Origin: Chryseobacterium edaphi
GTDB lineage: Bacteria > Bacteroidota > Bacteroidia > Flavobacteriales > Weeksellaceae
DNA: 64,000 nt
NCBI RefSeq assembly: GCF_025628985.1
Contig: NZ_JAOTEM010000001.1
Span: 1,426,001 to 1,490,000 of the forward strand
Direction of reading: 5' to 3'
Below the pieces are notes generated by a model. It did no database searches and was not told the DNA's origin. It saw only the letters and a program-made list of their open reading frames with translations. A program made the translations under genes and the position numbers. This document shows, piece by piece, positions 1-7,966 of this stretch. How positions within the stretch are numbered: the stretch's first letter is position 1; every line of letters starts with the position of its first letter.

Positions 1-909
1 AGTTCCAAGCGGAGCCAGTCTTTCCAAATCATTACTGTTGATGTATTCCAAAACAACGTCGCTGTCTGTGAAATGACCTACCATCCTGTTTTCAGAAGAG
101 GCTAAACCTCTCAACAAAGGCATAATCTGAGCAGCTTTGTTTTTACGTTCTTCAGCAGGTAGAGACTCCACTTTTTGTCCGCCAAAAACCTGTCCTTTTT
201 CTTCGATTTTTTTAGCGATATATTCAGAAGCCATTTCGATTACTTCCAGACTGTTCATGTAAGATTCATAAGAAGTATCTCCCCATGTGAACAAACCGTG
301 GCTACCCAAAACGATTCCTCTGATTCCAGGATTATCGGCTAAACATTTTTCCAGCTGCAGACCTAAATCAAAACCGGGACGCTGCCATGGAACCCAGCCC
401 ATTGTATCTCCCCAGATTTCTTTGGTAATCGCTTCGCTGTCTTTAGCGGCAGCTACTGCAATTAGAGCATCCGGGTGAAGGTGATCGATATGTTTAAATG
501 GAAGTAAACCGTGAAGAGGCGTATCAATAGACGGAGCTTTGCTTTCAAGATCAAAAATACAGTGGTCGAATAAACCTACCATTCTGTCTTCGTCTGCAAG
601 ACCTCCGTAAACATTTTTAAGATTTCTTAATCTTTCCGTATATAATCCGGCGATTCCTTTTCTTGTAAGTGTTCCGATGTCTCCACCTGAACCTTTTACC
701 CACATTACTTCAACTTCTTCGTTGGTCAAAGGATCTTTTTCTATGGTTTTGCAACTTGTGTTACCACCACCATAATTGGTAATTCTAAGGTCTGCTCCTA
801 ATATGTTTGAACGGTATAAAAATAAAGCCACCTGGTCGTCGCCAAATGATGCTGCTTTTTCTTCATCCCATAAATAATCTACGTATTTAAATGTTTTTAC
901 GTTTTCCAT
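1..909 (-). CDS. rhaD: Bifunctional rhamnulose-1-phosphate aldolase / L-lactaldehyde dehydrogenase, N-terminal part
   Basis: Reading the minus strand from the ATG at 909 gives 303 open codons that run off the left edge. The translation begins MENVKTFKYVDYLWDEEKAA and contains class II aldolase signatures: a glycine-rich ITNYGGGNTSCK stretch, GLFDHCIF, and metal-ligand-type histidines in HIDHLHPDA. Long class II aldolases of this kind in Bacteroidota are fused to a C-terminal short-chain dehydrogenase. They split rhamnulose-1-phosphate to dihydroxyacetone phosphate and lactaldehyde, then oxidise or reduce the latter. The dehydrogenase half lies outside the window, so the fusion is inferred from the family. 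The enzyme is cytoplasmic and consumes rhamnose released by the neighbouring pectin locus. A shared operator lies just upstream (939-984), so it probably has its own promoter rather than reading through from susD. Confidence 0.88.
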   Translation of the reverse strand, partial: MENVKTFKYVDYLWDEEKAASFGDDQVALFLYRSNILGADLRITNYGGGNTSCKTIEKDPLTNEEVEVMWVKGSGGDIGTLTRKGIAGLYTERLRNLKNVYGGLADEDRMVGLFDHCIFDLESKAPSIDTPLHGLLPFKHIDHLHPDALIAVAAAKDSEAITKEIWGDTMGWVPWQRPGFDLGLQLEKCLADNPGIRGIVLGSHGLFTWGDTSYESYMNSLEVIEMASEYIAKKIEEKGQVFGGQKVESLPAEERKNKAAQIMPLLRGLASSENRMVGHFTDSDVVLEYINSNDLERLAPLGT

Positions 910-938
910 TTGTTTTCTTTTTGTTTCTGAATTTTACC

Positions 939-984
939 CAAATTTAGACTGTAGCATTTTCTACAGCATCCCGTACTATACTGC
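939..984 (-). promoter_or_regulatory. Candidate activator-dependent promoter of rhaD (shared pectin/rhamnose operator)
   Basis: On the minus strand, GCAGTATAGTACGGGATGC (984-966) is followed after exactly 19 bp by TAAATTTG (946-939), a perfect match to the Bacteroidota -7 consensus TAnnTTTG. The box ends 30 bp before the ATG. The 19-bp motif is a degenerate copy of the direct repeat found with identical spacing at susC, rhaT, GH28 and the pectate lyase. No TTTG -33 element is present; the end of the motif takes its place, as expected for an activator. The assignment was made by eye with no mapped transcription start. Confidence 0.6.
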
Positions 985-1047
985 TGAACCGATTATTTAA
1001 AGATAAATTAACAATGATATTTATCACGTTCCGGTTCAGCTGTACGG
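971..1047. repeat. Long inverted repeat between susD and rhaD
   Basis: CGGTTCAGC (1032-1040) and GCTGAACCG (983-991) are perfect inverted arms about 40 bp apart. A second pairing continues outward between GTACGG at 1042-1047 and CCGTAC at 971-976. The centre holds TGATATTTATCA (1014-1025), itself nearly palindromic. The arms overlap the distal half of the rhaD operator. It may act as a susD terminator without a T-run, or as a looping regulatory site; the sequence does not decide. Confidence 0.4.
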
Positions 1048-1101
1048 TAATTTTAATTAGGTTAAGTATAAATTAATATTTTGCTTGGTGTTTAGTCTTG
1101 A

Positions 1102-3165
1102 TTAGTACCCAGGAAGCTGAGTCAAGTTAGGGTTATCAACTAAAGGATGACCTGCAGAAGCCGAAGCAAAAGGAAGTAGTTCTGTTTTGTTTGGTACAAA
1201 TCCGTAGAAAAGTCCATCACCTCCACCTTCGATCCAGTTTGGATACACTCCTCCATTCTCAAAAGATCCTGTTGGTTTTGTATAGATAATATTTCCGATT
1301 TGGAGTACATTGAAACCTGCAGTAAATCCTACAGCTTTTCTTGCGTTACCATTAAATGTACTTGTATAAGCTTGGAACATATTTGCAGGATACCATTTGT
1401 CATCAGTAGTTGAAGCTTGTCCGTTTGCTAATGCTATAGCCTTCAAAGTTGTTTGATAAGCTGCATAACCTGCAGAACTTGTAGGAACTGCCTGAACTTG
1501 TGCAATCTGTGCAGGATTAGTTAAATCAATATAAGTAACTGCCAAGAATGGATCTCCGTAAACCTGTGTATTCTTATGATACTTATAAAGACGATAAATT
1601 GGTGTTGCTGCAAATTGACCCGTACGGTTTGATAAGTTCTTCATTGCCTGTCTTGTAGCATCAATTTCTGTCGCTAGTTTATTCATTCTAATTAAATCTG
1701 TACGAAGCATAAACTCGTCAGAAAATTCCCATTTACGCTCTTGAACAATTGCTGATTCGAAAGCTTGTTGTCCGCTTGGAATTGTCATAGAGCTAATCCC
1801 TGCACGGTTTCTTACCTGTTGCAAAGCAGCGATTCCAGCTGCAGTAGGACCATTATTCAAATAATTTTGTGTTTCAGCATACATTAACAAGACATCTGCG
1901 TATCTCATAATCGGAATATTCAGGTTACGTGCGTCTGCAGCTTGTGGCTCAACACACCATGAAATTCTGAATTTACCCGGCATAATACAAGAATATGTAG
2001 TCCCTACATCAACCCAAGTATCCGTTGCTGCACCTGCATTTAAGAAATAAATACTGTAAGATGTTGTAGCAACATCTCTACGTTTATCTAAAGCGTTAAA
2101 AGAAAGATAATAACTTGGAAGTATAAACTGTAATGCTTTACGAGAGCCATATGTACCTCCTCTTGAACCCGGATGTGCATAAACACCAAAGGCTGAATTG
2201 GTATTTGGTCCGTATTCAGCGATGTGCCACATCATCTCCTGATTTACAGTAGAAAAATTTCTTCTGTCAAAATTGAACCATAAAGCTTCAAAACCGCTTT
2301 TACCACCTTGAGCCTGCACTAAGCTATTGGTACCTCCGTTAATAACTGAAGATAATGCTGCATCTGCAATCTGATATAATTGCTGAACTCTTGCGTTATC
2401 TGGACGACGAGACATTGTACCTGCAGATCCGGTATTAAGATCCCAACGAAGAGAATATCCCGCTGCATACAAAGCAATTCTTGCTAAAATTGCATTGGTA
2501 GATTGTCTGTTTAATCTCTCAGGAGTTCCATTAGAAACAGGCATGTTACCAATAGATTCTTGAATATCACCAATAACCTTGTCATAAATTACATCACGTG
2601 AAGTACGTTTAGGATAAAGTGTCGCAGGATCATTAGGATCTGCCTCTTCCAAAGGAATCCAGATCGCTGGTACGTCACCATACACTCTAATAAGATTGTA
2701 GTAGCAAAAGGCGCGAATTGCTTTTGCTTCAGCTAATAACGCATCACGTTTCGTGCTTGCAGGCATATCCGGTAATCTGTCAATTGCAATATTAGTTCTT
2801 TCTATGACGGCGTACATTGCAGCATAAATTCCTGTAACCGTATTAGGCGTTTTTGCATCATACTGATAATTACAGATATTGTATTTTGAATTATTGGTTG
2901 ATCCATCTTCAGAAGAATGAGTTACGGTATCTCCCGCTCCTAGTTGATAGAACATCTCTGTAGGGATAAGACCTCTGTATAAACCCTGAACAAAGGCATC
3001 TGCAGTTTCGATATTTGTAAATACAGACTCTGTATCAGACGAATTGTATGCGGGTTGATTTAAAAACTCATCACTACAAGAATTGATACTTAATCCTGCA
3101 ATTAAAATCGTTGGAACGATAATCAGTTTTTTTATTAAATTGTGTTTATTAAATATATTTTTCAT
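1102..3165 (-). CDS. susD: SusD/RagB-family outer-membrane glycan-binding lipoprotein
   Basis: This 687-residue protein has a lipoprotein signal peptide: a basic N-terminus, a hydrophobic stretch, and a lipobox ending in SINSC with cysteine near residue 30. SusD features follow: the FVQGLYRGL start of the helical TPR scaffold, AIRAFCYYNLIRVYGDVP, PIMRYADVLLMYAETQNYL, and a late QERKWEFSDEFMLRTDLIRM block. SusD proteins sit as a lid on their SusC porin and capture oligosaccharides at the cell surface. It follows susC by 18 bp, so the two are an operon. Its position in a rhamnogalacturonan locus suggests it binds RG-I fragments. It is somewhat longer than many SusD proteins (about 500-600 residues). 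Confidence 0.93.
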   Translation of the reverse strand: MKNIFNKHNLIKKLIIVPTILIAGLSINSCSDEFLNQPAYNSSDTESVFTNIETADAFVQGLYRGLIPTEMFYQLGAGDTVTHSSEDGSTNNSKYNICNYQYDAKTPNTVTGIYAAMYAVIERTNIAIDRLPDMPASTKRDALLAEAKAIRAFCYYNLIRVYGDVPAIWIPLEEADPNDPATLYPKRTSRDVIYDKVIGDIQESIGNMPVSNGTPERLNRQSTNAILARIALYAAGYSLRWDLNTGSAGTMSRRPDNARVQQLYQIADAALSSVINGGTNSLVQAQGGKSGFEALWFNFDRRNFSTVNQEMMWHIAEYGPNTNSAFGVYAHPGSRGGTYGSRKALQFILPSYYLSFNALDKRRDVATTSYSIYFLNAGAATDTWVDVGTTYSCIMPGKFRISWCVEPQAADARNLNIPIMRYADVLLMYAETQNYLNNGPTAAGIAALQQVRNRAGISSMTIPSGQQAFESAIVQERKWEFSDEFMLRTDLIRMNKLATEIDATRQAMKNLSNRTGQFAATPIYRLYKYHKNTQVYGDPFLAVTYIDLTNPAQIAQVQAVPTSSAGYAAYQTTLKAIALANGQASTTDDKWYPANMFQAYTSTFNGNARKAVGFTAGFNVLQIGNIIYTKPTGSFENGGVYPNWIEGGGDGLFYGFVPNKTELLPFASASAGHPLVDNPNLTQLPGY

Positions 3166-3183
3166 GATTGAAACATTTAAATA

Positions 3184-6100
3184 TTAAAAAGTAAGATTAA
3201 TACCAAGAACATAACTTCTAGATCTTGGAAAAGAAGAATTATCATATCCCGGAGTAACTGTAACGCCACTTGCTGCCGAAACTTCAGGATCAAATCCTGA
3301 ATAACCAGTAATCGTTGCTAAATTATTCACAGTTGCATAGATACGTGCATTTGTTAATTTAACATGGCTTATAAATTCTTTTGGAAAAGAATAACCCAGA
3401 GTTACCATAGAAATTCTCAAGTATGAACCATCTTCTACATAATATGATGAAGGATAAGTAATATAACTTGAATTTGTAGTCCCTAAGCTCCAAAGTCTAT
3501 CACTTTCATTAGGATTTAGTTCTTTTAATCTCACCAAACTTGTTGCAGCCTGTCCTGTAATTGGATCAACCACATGGTAATAGTTATCACCGAATTCTGA
3601 AGGTACGTTCTGGAACAAAGCATACGGACTCATACTGTGTTTTGTGGCATTGTAAATATCTCCACCTACACTGAATTTCAAGAATACTGCAAGATCAAAA
3701 CCTTTGTAAGAAAAGTTATTACTCAATCCTCCAATAAAATCAGGTGTACCGTTTCCAATTTTTACTAATTGTCTTGTAAACTGATCTCCGGCTGCATTAT
3801 CTGCCGCAAATTTAATATCTCCTGGTTTTGGAGTTCCTGATGCAGGTTTCACAACACCCGGCTTCAAGGTTAATGTTCCGTTTGAAGCTTGGGTAAAGTC
3901 ATCAGTGGTATAAATTCCCTGATAAACATATCCATACATATCACCCAATTCTTCTCCAACGGTTGCATAATATGTTACCATACCTGCTCTATTGCTTCCT
4001 ACGCTGAAGTTCCTGAATGTTCGACCCTCATCAAGAGACAGTACTTTAGACTTATTAAATCCTATGTTGGCATCAGTTGACCATCTGAAGTCTTCAGATT
4101 TTAGGTTGATTGAATTTAAAGTGAATTCCATACCGGAATTCTTCATTGAACCGATGTTTTTATAGGTGCTTGAATATCCTGTAGAAGCAGGAAGTACAGT
4201 TTGCAATAACATGCTTGATACATTGTTATTGTACCATTCGGAAGTTAATTTTACTCTATTGTTAAATAATGCTAAATCTACTCCAATGTTTGTAGATCTC
4301 ATCTCCTCCCATTGCACCATACGATTTCCTAAAACACTACTTGTAACTAACGCTAAATTACCTACCGTATTATTTAAAGGATAATCTGTTCCTACAACAT
4401 TGGTTCTGAATACGTTATTTGGTAAACTATTATTACCTACAATACCATATTCAAATCTGAATTTCAGATCATTGACATAGTTATCTATTTTAGAATTTTT
4501 CCAGAAACCTTCCTGTGAAACTCTCCATGCAGCAGCTACAGATGGAAACACACCATATTTATTTTCAGGACCAAATTTTGATGAGCCATCTCTACGAACT
4601 GTACCTGTTAACAAATAGCGGTTGTCATAATTGTAATTTACACGTGCAAAATATGATAGTAAGCTTAGTGAAGATTTGTCTGCATCCTTATCAGAAACAG
4701 TAGCATTTGAGATATCGTTTAACCCATAATTTAAAATAGCTGGAAACTTTATCAATCTCATGCTGTTACTTTCAGTTTCCTGATAGATTATTTCATTACC
4801 AATTAAAGCAGTTAGTTTGTGTTTTTCACCAAAATTCTTATTGTAAGTTAAAGTATTGGTAATCTGATATCGGTATGCTTCAGAATTTCCAATACTTCCA
4901 TTGATTCCCGTGTTCACAGGATCTGTAAGAAATGCGCGTGAATTTTTATCTGAAAATGCAGTGGATTTAGTATTTGTCCAGTTATAAGATCCTGCAGTTC
5001 TAAATGTCAAACCTTTCAATAAATCAAATTCCAAACCTACGTTTGCTAAGAAAGTCCTGGCTCTTCTGTTTGAAGTAGATGCCGCAGTTTCTACATAAGG
5101 GTTTTCAGTATCAAAACTAGAATCTAAAGCAGAGTAATCTGGGAAAGTCTGAGTATTAAACAGCTGATCTTGTGTAAACAATGTTCCTCCGTTAATTGGC
5201 TGAAGGAGGATTTTTTTCATTCCGGAATAGGCTCCTCCACCATTAGTCGAATTGGAAGTAAACATCGAACTGAAATCTAAACGTATTCCTTTATACAATT
5301 CTGAATTGATATTAGCACGTAATGAATTTCTTGTTTCGCTAAAGTTTTGTAATAAACCTTCCTGTTTATTATAGTTATAACTGATGAAAGCCTGAGTTTT
5401 CTCATTACCTGCAGAAACGCTTACGTTTTGGTTGGTAGTCAAGCCCGTTCCGCCAAGCATTTTTTCTTGCCAGTCTAGTGCAGGTGCAGAACCATAACGA
5501 TTGCTTATTCTGTTAAATGCACCCGTATAAAATCCTGGTGAATCTATACCCAAACCATTATCAAAAACATTACTCCATGTAGTTGTTTTTGCCTGAAGCT
5601 GAGCCATCTCATATTGGTATTTTACATATTGTTCAGAGTTTGAAACCATATCCAATTTCTTTGAAAGCATATCAAATGCCATGAAAGAATTATAGTTGAT
5701 CGTGATTCTTCCCTTTGCACCGGTTTTTGTTTTAATAACAATAATACCATTGGATCCACGCGCTCCGTAAATTGCAATCGCAGAAGCTCCTTTCAATACA
5801 TCTATGCTTTCAATATCATTAGGATTGATGATGTTCAAAGCATTATCTAGCTGAAAACCATCAACTATGTACAACGGTTCTGTTCCTTGAGTAATTGATG
5901 CACCACCACGAACGGTTACGTTTGCAGCCGCTCCGGGGGCTCCACCTGCTGTAACAATATTCAAACCGGCTGCTCGACCTTGCAAAGCCTGTAAAGCATT
6001 CATTGCGGGAGTCGCCGCAAGATCTTTTGCAGATACAGATGATACAGATCCAGTGAGATCAGACTTTTTAATTTTACCATATCCGATAACTACTACTTCC

Positions 6101-6228
6101 TCGATATCTTTGGTATTTGTTTTTGCAGTATCACTTACTGCTTTTTGTCCGAACATCAAACCAGACGCAAGCAAAAATAGCGGTGCGATGAGTGGCTTAA
6201 AATTCTTAGGTTTAATTATTAATGACAT
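3184..6228 (-). CDS. susC: SusC/RagA-family TonB-dependent oligosaccharide transporter
   Basis: A 1014-residue outer-membrane transporter with a signal peptide (LFLLASGLMFGQ). It has a plug domain opening with DIEEVVVIGYGKIKKSDLTG, followed by ALQGRAAGLNIV and GASAIAIYGARGSNGIIVIKTK, and a long beta-barrel ending in an aromatic (GINLTF). It imports oligosaccharides in a TonB- and SusD-dependent way. The mature N-terminus is unusually short: only about 15 residues separate the signal peptide from the TonB box, so the carboxypeptidase-regulatory-like domain of most SusC proteins is missing. It heads the susC-susD operon and has a shared operator upstream (6264-6309). The substrate (rhamnogalacturonan-I fragments) is inferred from context. 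Confidence 0.94.
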   Translation of the reverse strand: MSLIIKPKNFKPLIAPLFLLASGLMFGQKAVSDTAKTNTKDIEEVVVIGYGKIKKSDLTGSVSSVSAKDLAATPAMNALQALQGRAAGLNIVTAGGAPGAAANVTVRGGASITQGTEPLYIVDGFQLDNALNIINPNDIESIDVLKGASAIAIYGARGSNGIIVIKTKTGAKGRITINYNSFMAFDMLSKKLDMVSNSEQYVKYQYEMAQLQAKTTTWSNVFDNGLGIDSPGFYTGAFNRISNRYGSAPALDWQEKMLGGTGLTTNQNVSVSAGNEKTQAFISYNYNKQEGLLQNFSETRNSLRANINSELYKGIRLDFSSMFTSNSTNGGGAYSGMKKILLQPINGGTLFTQDQLFNTQTFPDYSALDSSFDTENPYVETAASTSNRRARTFLANVGLEFDLLKGLTFRTAGSYNWTNTKSTAFSDKNSRAFLTDPVNTGINGSIGNSEAYRYQITNTLTYNKNFGEKHKLTALIGNEIIYQETESNSMRLIKFPAILNYGLNDISNATVSDKDADKSSLSLLSYFARVNYNYDNRYLLTGTVRRDGSSKFGPENKYGVFPSVAAAWRVSQEGFWKNSKIDNYVNDLKFRFEYGIVGNNSLPNNVFRTNVVGTDYPLNNTVGNLALVTSSVLGNRMVQWEEMRSTNIGVDLALFNNRVKLTSEWYNNNVSSMLLQTVLPASTGYSSTYKNIGSMKNSGMEFTLNSINLKSEDFRWSTDANIGFNKSKVLSLDEGRTFRNFSVGSNRAGMVTYYATVGEELGDMYGYVYQGIYTTDDFTQASNGTLTLKPGVVKPASGTPKPGDIKFAADNAAGDQFTRQLVKIGNGTPDFIGGLSNNFSYKGFDLAVFLKFSVGGDIYNATKHSMSPYALFQNVPSEFGDNYYHVVDPITGQAATSLVRLKELNPNESDRLWSLGTTNSSYITYPSSYYVEDGSYLRISMVTLGYSFPKEFISHVKLTNARIYATVNNLATITGYSGFDPEVSAASGVTVTPGYDNSSFPRSRSYVLGINLTF

Positions 6229-6263
6229 ATATTAATTTTTATTTACATTATTTAATTCTGTCA

Positions 6264-6309
6264 CCAAAGTACATTGTTACAAAAGTTTTGGCATCCTGCA
6301 ATATCCTGC
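6264..6309 (-). promoter_or_regulatory. Candidate activator-dependent promoter of susCD (shared pectin/rhamnose operator)
   Basis: On the minus strand GCAGGATATTGCAGGATGC (6309-6291) is a clean direct repeat of GCAGGAT with a 10-bp period. After exactly 19 bp comes TACTTTGG (6271-6264), close to TAnnTTTG, ending 36 bp before the susC ATG. The same 46-bp architecture occurs at four other promoters in the window. Two half-sites one helical turn apart suit a regulator with tandem helix-turn-helix contacts such as an AraC-type or hybrid two-component protein; that part is inference. Confidence 0.7.
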
Positions 6310-6481
6310 CTTACAAAATTCTTAATTTAACTTAAATATTTATAAATATTTGATATAAAATTTAAAACTATTAGTGATTCAGTTATAAAAAAACGAATAA
6401 AATTTGAAATCGATAAATAAATCGCAACTGGAGATTCGCCATCAGTTTAAAATAATTTTTACAAAAAAGTATACAAATTGC

Positions 6482-6514
6482 AAAAAAAAAGGCACTGATC
6501 TTTATCAGTGCCTT
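6482..6514 (-). terminator. Intrinsic terminator after rhaT
   Basis: The stem is GGCACTGAT (6491-6499) with ATCAGTGCC (6504-6512) and a 4-nt loop. On the minus strand it is followed by nine T residues. It sits 57 bp beyond the rhaT stop codon and separates rhaT from the susC promoter. The rest of 6229-6571 holds the susC promoter and AT-rich sequence with nothing else recognisable. Confidence 0.9.
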
Positions 6515-6571
6515 ACAAAATTGAAACTATATAAAATTGATGAAATTAATAAGTTGTAAATTTTACTTAAA

Positions 6572-7660
6572 CTATCTTAAAGAATTTCCGTAACCCACTA
6601 TTAAAATTGATATTAATAAAACAAACATTCCAATGGAAATAGTAGTAATGGTTTTTTTGGAAACACCTTTCCATTCCTTAATAATAACTCCCCAAAGATT
6701 GGCTATCAAAATAATAAATGCCATGTGCAGAATCCAAGAACTTGCGCCATTCCCCATCTTGCTCTCTCCCATTCCGTAAAAGAAAAACTGCAGATACCAC
6801 ATTGTTCCGGCAAGCGCACAGAAAAGGATATTCCTAAAAGTCGGAACATCTTTTTTGACGTAGTCGGTATATGTTTTATTTTTATTTGCCAAGTACAGAC
6901 AACCAATCAGATTGACCGCCATTCCGCCCCAAAGAACGACTACATAAGTTACATTATTCTGAAAAAGAAATTCTCCCTGATCAGGATTTGCCAGTTTCCA
7001 GGCTTCGTTGGCAACATTCGCCATTGGTTTACCGGCTTCCAATCCGAAGTTGAAGCAAGCACTCAAAACCCCGGATATGATAGAGACGATTAATCCTAAA
7101 CCAAATTTATATTCAGTTTTTACTTCTACACCATGTGGATCAATCGATTCTTTTTGAAGTTCTTTATCTTTCATCATCCCGGCTTTTCCGCTAATAATGA
7201 TTCCGACAACGCAAACCAAAAGTCCCAATAAAACAAACTGTCCCCACGTGCTGGAAAACATTAATCCAATATTATCTTTACCTGATTGTGGAGAAAATTC
7301 ATAATATATGGAAGGAACTAATGATCCGAAAACCATACAAAGTCCCAAAATTATACTGCTTCCAAGCGCAACACCCAAATATCGAACGCCCAAACCATAG
7401 GTGAAGCCACCGATTCCCCATAAAGCACCAAACAAAAAAGTCAGTCCCAAAATAGAAGAACTTTCATTCTGAATGATATCCCAAAAACCAGGTATGGTAA
7501 GAAAAGCAGCAAGCGGCGGAACAATGATCCAGGAGAAAACTCCTCCTATCAACCAATACGTTTCCCACGACCAACCTTTTACCTTTTTATAGGGTAAGTA
7601 AAAACTTCCCGAAGAAAATCCTCCTAAGAAATGGAATAAAACTCCTAATAATGCATTCAT
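6572..7660 (-). CDS. rhaT: L-rhamnose/proton symporter
   Basis: A 362-residue inner-membrane protein with about ten hydrophobic helices. It opens MNALLGVLFHFLGGFSSGSF with KVKGWSWETYWLIGGVFSW next, typical of the RhaT family in the drug/metabolite transporter superfamily. RhaT brings L-rhamnose into the cytoplasm with H+. Length and the tryptophan-rich first helices fit the family. It is transcribed alone: a terminator precedes it (7915-7948), another follows (6482-6514), and its own operator lies at 7683-7728. It links extracellular rhamnogalacturonan breakdown to the rhamnose catabolic gene at the left edge. Confidence 0.93.
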   Translation of the reverse strand: MNALLGVLFHFLGGFSSGSFYLPYKKVKGWSWETYWLIGGVFSWIIVPPLAAFLTIPGFWDIIQNESSSILGLTFLFGALWGIGGFTYGLGVRYLGVALGSSIILGLCMVFGSLVPSIYYEFSPQSGKDNIGLMFSSTWGQFVLLGLLVCVVGIIISGKAGMMKDKELQKESIDPHGVEVKTEYKFGLGLIVSIISGVLSACFNFGLEAGKPMANVANEAWKLANPDQGEFLFQNNVTYVVVLWGGMAVNLIGCLYLANKNKTYTDYVKKDVPTFRNILFCALAGTMWYLQFFFYGMGESKMGNGASSWILHMAFIILIANLWGVIIKEWKGVSKKTITTISIGMFVLLISILIVGYGNSLR

Positions 7661-7682
7661 AATTATTGTATTGGTTGAATTT

Positions 7683-7728
7683 GAAAATTAACAAGATGTA
7701 ATCGGTTACGCATCTTGTGGTGTCATGC
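7683..7728 (-). promoter_or_regulatory. Candidate promoter of rhaT (divergent copy of the shared operator)
   Basis: On the minus strand GCATGACACCACAAGATGC (7728-7710) is followed after exactly 19 bp by TAATTTTC (7690-7683), one base from TAnnTTTG, 23 bp before the ATG. This motif copy is the weakest after the GH28 one: both ends match the consensus but the centre differs. Identical spacing is the main support. A separate palindrome (7691-7718) overlaps the spacer. Confidence 0.45.
7691..7718. promoter_or_regulatory. 28-bp palindrome in the rhaT promoter, LacI-type operator candidate
   Basis: Perfect 8-bp outer arms ACAAGATG (7691-7698) and CATCTTGT (7711-7718) enclose a near-palindromic core, GTAATCGGTTAC (7698-7709), with a central CG. 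Such cores are typical of LacI/GalR-family operators. It lies between the -7 box and the activator-like motif, the usual place for a repressor. A transcript hairpin is less likely because the inferred start site is downstream of it. Confidence 0.5.
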
Positions 7729-7914
7729 CTATATATTATTGTAAAATAAGACTTTTTCTATAATTTCTCATACTATCGACAACACATTATTATATTGAAA
7801 GTTACATTTATTTTAAGACATTTTTTAATCCTTATTTAGATACCAAAATATGAATCTAAATTTATTTTTTCAAATTTTGACTATTTACATATTCACCATT
7901 TCATTTATACCAAC

Positions 7915-7948
7915 AAAAAAGACTTAACAATTTTCATTATTAAGTCTT
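7915..7948 (-). terminator. Intrinsic terminator of the pectin enzyme operon
   Basis: AAGACTTAA (7919-7927) pairs with TTAAGTCTT (7940-7948) around a 12-nt loop, and the minus strand continues with a run of six T. It lies 19 bp past the GH105 stop. The rest of 7661-7966 holds the rhaT promoter elements and AT-rich DNA. Confidence 0.8.
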
Positions 7949-7966
7949 TCAATTATTTTAAAAAAT

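Noticed and set aside
6725..7093. 122-codon plus-strand frame
   Set aside because: Antisense to rhaT, with no domain or promoter; a shadow of the membrane-protein gene.
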